DNA of 48,278 nucleotides from Paludibacter sp. 221. GTDB taxonomy: Bacteria > Bacteroidota > Bacteroidia > Bacteroidales > Paludibacteraceae. Position 1 is the stretch's first letter. Every line of letters begins with the position of its first letter. The stretch spans positions 1 to 48,278 of the forward strand of contig NZ_QVMH01000010.1 in NCBI RefSeq assembly GCF_010501035.1, in the 5' to 3' direction. Made by a program: the position numbers and the translations under genes. Positions 1 to 7,325 of this stretch are shown piece by piece. A model generated the notes under the pieces. It was not told the DNA's origin and did not search any database. It worked only from the letters and a program-made list of their open reading frames with translations.

Positions 1-1350
1 CGACAGACTTTAGTTTTGTTCTGTCTTTTTCAATTTTCGTTTTTCATTTTCAGTGCAACTGCACAGGTAACTATTGGGGCTGACAAAGCACCCGAAACAT
101 TCTCGGCTTTAGAGGTAGTAAGTACTACGGGCGGTTTACGCTTGCCTCAGCTTACTACCGTTCAGCGTAACAATTTATCGGTAAGCGGTAAGGGTTTAGC
201 TAAGGGTTTGATCATCTACAATGCCGACATTGATTGTACCGAAACATGGAACGGTACTTTGTGGATAGCTAATTGCGGTGATTTACAAAACGCTTTAAGA
301 ATTACCACTCAGCCTCGTAAATTCAACTGGGCAGAAACTAAAAATGCAACCGCCCTTACAGGTATTGGTGGCGAATCGGCTACTATCAGCGTGGCGGCTA
401 CCGGAATAGCTCCCCTTACTTACCAATGGTACGAACTGACTGCTAACAGCAATGCAGCTCCTGTAACTGTAACAGATGGTGCGGACGAAGCTACCGCAGC
501 TTTCACTCCTAACTTAAGCAAACTGGGCATGCGCCGTTATTATTGCCGGATAACCGACGGAGACGGTAATACAATTGATAGCGAGATAGCCGAAGTGGCT
601 GTAGGCTGTGGGGCAAAAACCGTAACGGGAGGATGGAGTACGTTTATGTGCCATAATCTGGGTGCGGATGAAAATAAAAGTATTGAAGAACAAAAGACAT
701 ATAGTAGCCCAGTGTTTAGTTATCCTAATACAAGAAATGATAATTCAGTTGTTTATGGCGACTTGTACCAATGGGGGCGTACCCGCGATGGTCACGAAAA
801 ACGTACCAGTGGTGTTTCGGATGTTATAGTTACAGATGTAGCTACAGGTAGTACAACTGCTAATGGTGTGACTATGGATGGGCTTAATACCTTTATTAAG
901 GCTACTTCTTACCCTTACAACTGGACATCTGCTGCTACCGCTGACCTTAATTGGCGTAATCAAAAGAATGCTACTTACGATCCTTGCCCCACTGGTTGGC
1001 GTGTACCAGCTCAAGGCGAGTGGAGTGGTATTTTTCGTGGCGGGTCTGCTCCAGGTACTTTTAGTACTGCCGTTGTTAATACTTGGGTGTGGAATGATGA
1101 TGCTGGCAGTACTACCGGTTACGAAGTGAAGCCTGATGGTGAAACCACTACTCTCTTTTTGCCCGCTGCTGGCTACCGCTACAACTTTGACGGCGAGTTC
1201 TACAATGTAGGTACTAAGGGCTACTACTGGAGTGGTGGCATTTACGGTTGTACCTCGTTCGCCCTGTACTTTAATGGCAGTACCGTGTCCCCTGCGACTA
1301 TTGAACACCGTGCGTACGGTCGCAGTGTAAGGTGTATTGCGGAATTTTAG
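1..1350 (+). CDS. Secreted FISUMP-domain protein with Ig-like domain (5' end cut off)
   Basis: The reading frame is open to base 1 and the first residues already form the hydrophobic core of a signal peptide ending in SATAQ, so the true start lies left of the window; the TTG at 16 is probably not the start. After the signal comes a conserved Bacteroidetes segment (GGLRLPQLTTVQRNNL). An Ig-like domain follows at about residues 97-195 (TYQWYELT...RRYYCRITDGDG). The C-terminal half matches the Fibrobacter succinogenes major paralogous (FISUMP) domain: FMCHNLGAD, YGDLYQWGR, YDPCPTGWRVP, FLPAAGYR, GYYWSG and a closing GRSVRCI. Such proteins are exported or surface-exposed; no enzymatic function is known to me. 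It converges with the OmpH-like gene across a shared terminator. Confidence 0.75.
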   Translation, partial: RQTLVLFCLFQFSFFIFSATAQVTIGADKAPETFSALEVVSTTGGLRLPQLTTVQRNNLSVSGKGLAKGLIIYNADIDCTETWNGTLWIANCGDLQNALRITTQPRKFNWAETKNATALTGIGGESATISVAATGIAPLTYQWYELTANSNAAPVTVTDGADEATAAFTPNLSKLGMRRYYCRITDGDGNTIDSEIAEVAVGCGAKTVTGGWSTFMCHNLGADENKSIEEQKTYSSPVFSYPNTRNDNSVVYGDLYQWGRTRDGHEKRTSGVSDVIVTDVATGSTTANGVTMDGLNTFIKATSYPYNWTSAATADLNWRNQKNATYDPCPTGWRVPAQGEWSGIFRGGSAPGTFSTAVVNTWVWNDDAGSTTGYEVKPDGETTTLFLPAAGYRYNFDGEFYNVGTKGYYWSGGIYGCTSFALYFNGSTVSPATIEHRAYGRSVRCIAEF

Positions 1351-1388
1351 GGTTTATTTAAAATGCGTTTGAAATTTCCGGAAAATAA

Positions 1389-1423
1389 AAAAACTACAAG
1401 CAAAATATATGCTTGTAGTTTTT
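1389..1423. terminator. Bidirectional rho-independent terminator
   Basis: A perfect 14-bp stem (aaaaactacaagca / tgcttgtagttttt) with a 7-nt loop has a T run on both strands. It lies between two convergent genes and can end transcription of both the FISUMP gene and the ompH-like gene. Confidence 0.8.
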
Positions 1424-1462
1424 ACCACCCCTAAGTGGAACTTCCTTTCTTAAAGAAGTTTT

Positions 1463-1996
1463 TTATTCTTTTAATAGTTTGATTATCTCTCCTGTAATGT
1501 TCTTTTTTTCGTTTATATACGCCAAGCCCGGCGACAATTCTTCGATAATATAAACAATGTCTATTTTGTTCTTTTTCGAGTAGCTGGTAATTGTTTTATT
1601 TACCTTGTCCAACAAAGGCTGTATGTCCCGGTGAAAAACAAAGTTCAGCATGTTGTCATAGCTTTTGGCTTTGGTTTGTAGCATCTGGTCTTCTTGCAAT
1701 AAAATCGAAAATGTAATGCTGTCCATAGGCTCTATTGTGCTCTGAATATCTTCTATGCTTTCTTGTCCGGTAAGGCCATATGGTGCTAATAGTTGATTGT
1801 AACGTTGTTTTAGTTGCTCCTGCATATAATCCAGCTCTTGTGTGTAGTTTGTTTTCAAACTGTCCAGTTGTAGCAGGTTTTTATTGTAGTCGTCGATCGA
1901 AGTTAAAATGCTATCGCGGGATATGTATGCAAATTGTTGGGAAAAAACAAAAGAGGTAGAAACTGATAATAGAAATAATAAAACTATCTTTTTCAT
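1463..1996 (-). CDS. OmpH/Skp-family periplasmic chaperone-like protein
   Basis: The 177-aa product begins with a clear Sec signal peptide (MKKIVLLFLLSVSTSFVFS) likely cleaved before QQFAYIS. The mature start QFAYISRDSIL corresponds to the Skp/OmpH opening (usually KIGYVDxxxIL). A long charged helical region (about 40-135) and a C-terminal DIVYIIEE...GLAYINEKKNIT segment correspond to the coiled tentacles and the last beta strand of the family. Skp/OmpH proteins hold outer-membrane proteins soluble in the periplasm. The gene stands alone and not beside bamA, so it is probably a paralogue of the main ompH. Family assignment is good; the specific client is unknown. Confidence 0.75.
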   Translation of the reverse strand: MKKIVLLFLLSVSTSFVFSQQFAYISRDSILTSIDDYNKNLLQLDSLKTNYTQELDYMQEQLKQRYNQLLAPYGLTGQESIEDIQSTIEPMDSITFSILLQEDQMLQTKAKSYDNMLNFVFHRDIQPLLDKVNKTITSYSKKNKIDIVYIIEELSPGLAYINEKKNITGEIIKLLKE

Positions 1997-2099
1997 AATG
2001 TTTGATAAGTATAAATTTATAAAGTCTTAATAAATTATAAGAAGGGGATTTTTATTTCTTTTGAGGTTGTACGTGCTAACGTACCTGTTTAAAATTAAA

Positions 2100-2133
2100 C
2101 AACATGGTTACTAAAATATTAGTAACCATGTTG
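2100..2133. repeat. 15-bp perfect inverted repeat (hairpin)
   Basis: The arms caacatggttactaa (2100-2114) and ttagtaaccatgttg (2119-2133) pair perfectly around a 4-nt loop. On the minus strand the stem is followed by the T-rich tttaatttta, so it could stop leftward transcription before the ompH-like gene; on the plus strand there is no T run. Confidence 0.6.
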
Positions 2134-2786
2134 AGTTGTCTTCATTACTCTCTCTAAAAAGGAATATATTTATATAATTAATGAATGTTGATTGTGTATA
2201 TATATAATAAATATTTGTAAATAAATAATGTTCTCGTCGTTTGCGATAAACAGTTACTTACTCAGCGGAACCTTTTTTAATGAAGACTTTTATTTTTAAA
2301 ATCAAATATGTGCATAAAATTAAAGAAATGAACTCTTCCATTCCTTGTAAAAACAATCTTGCTTTAAGAAAGATACAGTGTATTCAATCTATAAATAGTA
2401 ATGGTATATTAACAAATGAAAAAACAGATAAGACATTGTCTTTTAATTCAATACTGAACATGTGCCATGTGGGCAGGATGTCAATGTTAAATTCAAATGT
2501 CTATTTATCAGCTTTTTAAAAACACAAAACAACTCATATTTTTCTACACTTTCATCAAGAAAAATACACTTGCAAAAGTATCTTATTTATTAGTACTATG
2601 CAAGTTTTTACAATTGTTTTAGGGCGCACAGTCGGTTTTTTAACTAAAAGCATCTAATAAAGTGCTTGTTGGTTAGCCGAAATGTTATATTTTGAATTTG
2701 TGAAAAAAATATGCCCGACTTCTTTTATAAGTCGTTCGGTGATAAAATAATATTTTCAAAATTCCCCAAGCTATCATTTTTATACA

Positions 2787-2832
2787 TTTTGATTAAAGAA
2801 ATTTTTCTTTAATCAAAAAATCACTACCTTTG
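2787..2832 (+). promoter_or_regulatory. Putative operator palindrome and -7 box for the hydrogenase gene
   Basis: A near-continuous palindrome with 15-nt arms (ttttgattaaagaaa, 2 nt, tttctttaatcaaaa; 2787-2818) ends 6 nt before tacctttg (2825-2832), which matches the Bacteroidetes -7 consensus TAnnTTTG. The palindrome would overlap the -33 region, where a regulator could block or recruit polymerase. No TTTG at the usual distance is seen, which fits an activator-dependent promoter. The regulator is unknown. Confidence 0.5.
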
Positions 2833-2883
2833 CGCTCCCAAACAAAAAATGACTATATACTTCATCAAAAATTCAGGTAAATA

Positions 2884-4308
2884 ATGGCTTTTGTAAACAA
2901 TGCTCTTATCATTCGGCGAGAGTTAATGTCGAACTTAGTAGGGATGTATAAAAACGGTACTTTGGTTGATGAAATAAACCGGATTCCCCTCAATATGGCC
3001 CCACGAAAAAAAGTACCACGGGGGCGTTGCTGTATACATAAAGAACGTGCCGTTTTGAAATATAAAATGCTGCCCATTCTTGGTTATAGTGTTGAAGATG
3101 AAGAGGATGAATTAACTCCATTGTCGGAATATGCCCGCAAAGCATTGGTGCGTACAAAAAAGAAAAACAGTATTCTTACTGTGGTGGATGAGGCTTGTAC
3201 GGCTTGTGTGAAAACAAATTACGTGGTTACCAATCTTTGTAAAGGATGTGTAGGGCGTGCGTGCCATATGAATTGCCCTAAAGATGCTATTGGTTTCCTC
3301 CAAAACGGGCAAGCGCAAATAGACCATAATAAGTGTGTTAACTGTGGTATATGTAAAGAGGCCTGCCCATATCATTCTATTGTATATATTCCCATTCCAT
3401 GCGAAGAGGTTTGTCCTGTAAAGGCAATTCAGAAAGATGAAAACGGAATAGAATATATTGATGAGAAAAAATGTATTTATTGCGGAAAATGTATCAACGC
3501 TTGTCCTTTTGGTTCTATATTTGAAATCTCTCAGATATTCGATATTTTTTCTGTATTGTCGAAAGGCGAGAAGCTCGTTGCTATTGTAGCACCTTCGATA
3601 CAATCGCAATACGATGCCCCTCTGAGCAATATCTTTGATGCGATAAACGAAATAGGATTTACCGAGACTGTAGAAGTGGCTCATGGGGCAATGGAAACCA
3701 CCCGGCTCGAAGGTTTGGAATTGCAGGAAAAATTGGAGTCGGGACAGCAATTTATGACTACATCATGTTGTCCCTCATACGTTGAGTTGGTAAATAAGCA
3801 TTTGCCGGAGATGAAGCCATTCGTTTCGCATACTAAATCGCCAATGTATTACACGGCCGAGGTTGTAAGGGCGCAATATCCTGATGCAAAAATAGTTTTC
3901 ATCGGCCCATGTGTAGGAAAAAGAAAAGAGGCTGCTGATAATGAATTGATTGATTTTGTTATAACCTTTGAGGAGCTGGATGCTATTTTCGAAGGATTAT
4001 CTATAAAACTGGAAAAAAGTAAACCGGAAATTAAAGGGGAGGCTCCGAAAGCCGGAAAAGGTTTTGCCCGTGTAGGAGGAGTTATCTCTGCTATTTCGGA
4101 ATATTATCCGCAATTAGGGGTAAAGCCGGTACAGGTGTCTAACATCAATAAAAAGAATATCGGGTTGCTCAGAGCTTATGCAAAGGGGAAAGCACCGGGC
4201 AACTTTATAGAAGTAATGGCATGCGAAGGAGGTTGTATCTCAGGTCCGTCGGCAAGGTTGGATTTCAACCAGTCGCAGAAGATTTTTAAGAAAGTGCTGG
4301 ATGAGTAG
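2884..4308 (+). CDS. Monomeric [FeFe] hydrogenase, probably group B
   Basis: The 474-aa protein carries ferredoxin-like cysteine clusters at about residues 119-131, 151-161, 173-177 and 197-207 (CVNCGICKEACP, CIYCGKCINACP). The three H-cluster loops follow: TSCCPSYV at 293-300, GPCVGKRKEA at 341-350 and EVMACEGGC at 443-451. These are the L1-L3 motifs that bind the diiron active site, so it should produce or take up H2 with ferredoxin-like partners in the cytoplasm. The N-terminal arrangement and the Gly before PC in L2 (usually Met) fit the Bacteroidales group B type rather than a bifurcating HydABC enzyme, and no hydB/hydC neighbour is present. Maturases HydEFG are not in the window. The ATG at 2884 is followed by an alternative Met at residue 15. 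Confidence 0.88.
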   Translation: MAFVNNALIIRRELMSNLVGMYKNGTLVDEINRIPLNMAPRKKVPRGRCCIHKERAVLKYKMLPILGYSVEDEEDELTPLSEYARKALVRTKKKNSILTVVDEACTACVKTNYVVTNLCKGCVGRACHMNCPKDAIGFLQNGQAQIDHNKCVNCGICKEACPYHSIVYIPIPCEEVCPVKAIQKDENGIEYIDEKKCIYCGKCINACPFGSIFEISQIFDIFSVLSKGEKLVAIVAPSIQSQYDAPLSNIFDAINEIGFTETVEVAHGAMETTRLEGLELQEKLESGQQFMTTSCCPSYVELVNKHLPEMKPFVSHTKSPMYYTAEVVRAQYPDAKIVFIGPCVGKRKEAADNELIDFVITFEELDAIFEGLSIKLEKSKPEIKGEAPKAGKGFARVGGVISAISEYYPQLGVKPVQVSNINKKNIGLLRAYAKGKAPGNFIEVMACEGGCISGPSARLDFNQSQKIFKKVLDE

Positions 4309-4508
4309 TGATGGAAGGGAGATACATAGAATCAAGAGCCAAGAGCCAAGATGAAAGAATGAGGAAAAAGGTGAAAGGAAAAAGTATAAAGTTACTTTAT
4401 TACCTCTTACTCCCTACTTCTTATCTCTAACTCGTAACTAATAACTAATAATTAAAAATTAATAATTAATAATTAATATCCCCGTGTCTTAGTGTCTCTG
4501 TGTTTTAA
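4309..4508. repeat. Low-complexity intergenic repeat, copy 1 (inverted relative to 6955-7197)
   Basis: Reads gagccaagagccaag, an A/G-rich stretch, tataaagttactttattacc, cttatctctaact, taactaataactaataatta, then cccgtgtcttagtgtctctg. The reverse complement of 6955-7197 carries the same blocks in the same order with few changes. The two copies thus form a long imperfect inverted repeat enclosing DUF454, the Nudix-like gene and ribE. Confidence 0.75.
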
Positions 4509-4514
4509 GAAAAA

Positions 4515-4889
4515 ATGAAGGTACTATACGTCGTAATAGGAATTATAAGTCTGATTTTGGGTGTTTTAGGAATTTTTCTTCCTATTTTGCCCACTACTCC
4601 TTTTTTGCTTTTATCGGCTGCGGTATTTGCACGCAGTTCTGATAAGCTCTATAACTGGCTGCTGAATCATAGGGTTTTAGGAGAATATATCCGCAGTTTT
4701 AGGGAAGAAAAAGCAATCCCTTTGCGGATAAAGGTTTTCTCGGTAAGCCTGTTGTGGAGTGTAATGTTGATAACGATATTTACGGTAGCCGGCGAAAAAT
4801 TATGGCTGCAAATCTTGCTTGCAGCCATTGCAACCGGAGTCACTATTCATATTTTATCATTTAAAACCAAGAGGCGTCCAAAAGAATAA
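4515..4889 (+). CDS. DUF454 (YbaN-family) inner-membrane protein
   Basis: The 124-aa protein has the family hallmark LPTTPFLLLSAAVFARSS (about 25-42) followed by LYNWLLNHRVLGEYI, and three to four membrane segments (about 3-22, 24-40, 72-90, 93-110). E. coli YbaN is the reference member; its biochemical role is not established. The stop codon ends at 4889 and the convergent Nudix-like gene ends at 4890, so the two genes abut without a single spare base and no terminator lies between them. Confidence 0.85.
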   Translation: MKVLYVVIGIISLILGVLGIFLPILPTTPFLLLSAAVFARSSDKLYNWLLNHRVLGEYIRSFREEKAIPLRIKVFSVSLLWSVMLITIFTVAGEKLWLQILLAAIATGVTIHILSFKTKRRPKE

Positions 4890-6155
4890 TCAGCCTTCGC
4901 CTGTGGTTTCCGGCTTTTCATTTTTTGCACCTTTTGCTTTTCCTGCTTTTGCTTGAGGCTTACTTGCTTTCTTTGGCGTTTTTCGTTGTTTGCCTTTGTT
5001 TTCTTGAGTTTGTTCTACTACTTCATCCGGCTCGCACGAGCAAATATCTTCTCCCGAATCCAACAATCCGGAACGCTTCAGCAGTTCATATTCGGTAACG
5101 AAACGGTCGTCGAATATTCCTGCTTTCAGGTTGCTCTCTATCTGAGGCATAGTCCACCATTTCATTTGAGCTATTTTGTCCGGATTCGGAACCATGTCGC
5201 CTTTATAGTCGCATATAATAAAAACCAGTACGTATTGTTTCTCGTATGGAGTATCGTGTATATACTTGGTCAAATAGAATGATTTCAGGTCTTCGATATT
5301 GAGTTTTTCGAACGCGGCTTTTTTCAGGCTTTCTTCAGCCGTCTCGCCTATATTTATATGCCTTGAGATGATGTTATCCCACGAGGATTTGTAAAACATG
5401 TCACCTTCTACCGGCTTCTGCATAAGTACCCGCCCCTCGTTAACCAATATCCCCCTGATAACGGGGTGCATATGTTTCCGTCTGTCCGACAGGCTACTTA
5501 CACGCTGAATAGTGCCTACTACCTTTCCTTCTTTTGTAATGATGGGCAGCCATCTCTCGTTTGCCAGTTGGGAGCGTACAATCTTTACTTTAATAAAAAA
5601 GAACAATGTAGTGATAAACGTAATGACAAGATACGCAAGGTTGAGCAACATAACATATTGCAGGTTCTTATCGCTATTCAGATGGATAAGTATAAAGTAA
5701 AAAAGTAAGTATGTAGCAACTACGACGATAAATACTTTAAGCAACTTGTAAAATTCCATGATATTGTTGCTCATCGGAATTAATGGTGAAACAAGCTTGT
5801 CGGAAAGTTTTGTGATAGAACGCCGTAACAGAAAGACAACGAGAAGGGCTACGAGGAATACAACACTATTGGCTACTATGGATGACACAAGCAAGTGCAT
5901 TTTGCTGAAATAATATGCAACGCTCATCAGCGAGATAACAACCAAAAATATCAGCATATAAAACAGATACCATTTGAACAGGTTCTTATATGTAACCCTG
6001 ACAAAAACAGTAAGTAAAATAGCAATTGAAAGTGCCCCTATCCAAGCGTACATTAACCCCGAAAAAAAATCAAGAATAATGAATACCAATACAGGGAGTA
6101 TCAATAAGACCGGATTAAAAAAAGATTCTTTAATCTGTGATTTAAGTTTACCCAT
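4890..6155 (-). CDS. Membrane-anchored Nudix-like protein with degenerate Nudix box
   Basis: The 421-aa product has about six membrane segments in residues 13-190, a Nudix fold at about 225-355, and a Lys/Ala/Pro-rich tail at about 385-421 (KTPKKASKPQAKAGKAKGAK). The Nudix region shows RGILVNEGRVLMQK, the GETAEESLKKAAFEKLNI helix, YVLVFI and MKWWTMPQIE. Compared with the consensus GX5EX7REUXEEXGU, the REUXEE core reads KAAFEK, so most metal-binding glutamates are missing; hydrolase activity is doubtful and it may bind rather than cleave a nucleotide or pyrophosphate ligand. The gene stands alone between convergent DUF454 and ribE. Confidence 0.75.
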   Translation of the reverse strand: MGKLKSQIKESFFNPVLLILPVLVFIILDFFSGLMYAWIGALSIAILLTVFVRVTYKNLFKWYLFYMLIFLVVISLMSVAYYFSKMHLLVSSIVANSVVFLVALLVVFLLRRSITKLSDKLVSPLIPMSNNIMEFYKLLKVFIVVVATYLLFYFILIHLNSDKNLQYVMLLNLAYLVITFITTLFFFIKVKIVRSQLANERWLPIITKEGKVVGTIQRVSSLSDRRKHMHPVIRGILVNEGRVLMQKPVEGDMFYKSSWDNIISRHINIGETAEESLKKAAFEKLNIEDLKSFYLTKYIHDTPYEKQYVLVFIICDYKGDMVPNPDKIAQMKWWTMPQIESNLKAGIFDDRFVTEYELLKRSGLLDSGEDICSCEPDEVVEQTQENKGKQRKTPKKASKPQAKAGKAKGAKNEKPETTGEG

Positions 6156-6272
6156 AACCTATAAATTTCCTCCTATACTTAAACAAGCGCTGTTGTTCTT
6201 TTGTTTATATTTGCCTGTGTTAAATAGTGTATTTAACTAATGCTGCTGTTGTAGCAATGTAAAGAACACATG

Positions 6273-6323
6273 AAAAAAAGGCAAACAACGTTTTTTGTAA
6301 AACAGGGTTGTTTGCCTTTTTTT
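6273..6323 (-). terminator. Rho-independent terminator of ribE
   Basis: A perfect 17-bp stem (aaaaaaaggcaaacaac / gttgtttgccttttttt) with a 17-nt loop begins 11 bases beyond the ribE stop. Both strands end in a T run, so it also stops rightward readthrough. Confidence 0.85.
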
Positions 6324-6333
6324 GAGTCTTTTT

Positions 6334-6936
6334 TTAGTTGAATGCCATGATACGGCTTATATATTTACCGATTATATCAAATTCGATATTAACCATGCTT
6401 CCTTTTTCTATCTGGTGAAAATTGGTAAACTCGTGTGTGTAAGGAATTATCGCCACCTGGAATGTGTCGTCGGTAGGGTTGCAGACGGTAAGGCTTACCC
6501 CATTTACGGTTACCGAGCCTTTGTCTACAGTAAGGTAGCCGCGCTTTGCCATTTCTTTATCAAATTTGTATTTGAACGTATATAGCCAGCTTCCGTCCAT
6601 CTCTTCTACATTTATACATTCGGCAGTTTGGTCTACGTGTCCCTGTACGATATGCCCGTCCAAGCGTCCGTTCATCCGCATGCTGCGTTCGAGGTTTACT
6701 TTGCTTCCGATTCTTAACAGTCCCAGGTTCGACCTGTCGAGCGTTTCCTGAATTGCGGTTACGGTATAGGTCTTATCATCTTTTTTCACAACAGTAAGGC
6801 ATACCCCATTGTGGGCCACACTTTGGTCGATAGTAAGTTCGTCGACAAACGAACAAGACATTGTTATATGAAGATTTTCTTTGTCTTTCTGTAAGGCCAC
6901 TACTTGAGCAGCTTCTTCTACTATTCCTGAAAACAT
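6334..6936 (-). CDS. ribE: Riboflavin synthase alpha subunit
   Basis: The 200-aa protein starts with the diagnostic MFSGIVEE and has the two tandem lumazine-binding barrels of the family. Repeat 1 (about 1-96) contains VAHNGVCLTV and repeat 2 (about 97-200) contains GSVTVNGVSLTV, the matched ligand-binding motifs, plus GHIVQGHVDQ at the junction. It converts two 6,7-dimethyl-8-ribityllumazine into riboflavin and a pyrimidinedione as a cytoplasmic trimer. Length is normal. It is a stand-alone gene here, away from ribD/ribBA/ribH, with its own terminator. Confidence 0.95.
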   Translation of the reverse strand: MFSGIVEEAAQVVALQKDKENLHITMSCSFVDELTIDQSVAHNGVCLTVVKKDDKTYTVTAIQETLDRSNLGLLRIGSKVNLERSMRMNGRLDGHIVQGHVDQTAECINVEEMDGSWLYTFKYKFDKEMAKRGYLTVDKGSVTVNGVSLTVCNPTDDTFQVAIIPYTHEFTNFHQIEKGSMVNIEFDIIGKYISRIMAFN

Positions 6937-6954
6937 ATTATTTAGTGTTTAATT

Positions 6955-7197
<243 letters not shown>

Positions 7198-7204
7198 AGG
7201 TACC

Positions 7205-7325
7205 CATATATAGCGCAAGTCTGCGACTTGTGCTTCTCTTTTACAGTTTCAAACTGCCTCTATTTTCGGTACAAGTTGCGCTACGCTAAACTTGCGCCAA
7301 TGGGAGCACTTTCACCTTTTCCTGC
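7205..7325. repeat. Short palindromic repeat cluster 3' of relA/spoT
   Basis: gcgcaagt-ctgcg-acttgtgc (7213-7233) is a hairpin with 7 of 8 pairs; a related second segment (acaagttgcgctacgctaaacttgcgc) follows at about 7280-7306. They resemble the hairpin cluster between ilvD and ilvB. Together with repeat copy 2 they fill the space between ribE and relA/spoT; no gene is seen there. Confidence 0.5.

Larger units (their letters stand above)
1997..2883. other. Gene-poor intergenic region with two strong palindromes
   Basis: Nearly 890 bases without a convincing gene. It holds a 15-bp perfect hairpin at 2100-2133, a weak 79-codon open frame at 2280-2519 that I do not accept as a gene, very AT-rich sequence, and, next to the hydrogenase gene, a 15-bp palindrome (2787-2818) with a TAnnTTTG box. 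Confidence 0.6.

Noticed and set aside
745-1308. Long antisense frame across the FISUMP gene
   Set aside because: It is the opposite strand of a clear coding region and has no recognisable protein features.
2280-2519. 79-codon open frame on the plus strand
   Set aside because: No domain, no promoter box at the right distance, AT-rich sequence where chance frames are frequent, and composition unlike neighbouring genes.
4870-4900. Possible frameshift or fusion between DUF454 and the Nudix-like gene
   Set aside because: The genes are convergent on opposite strands and both are full length; abutting stop codons are simple tight packing.
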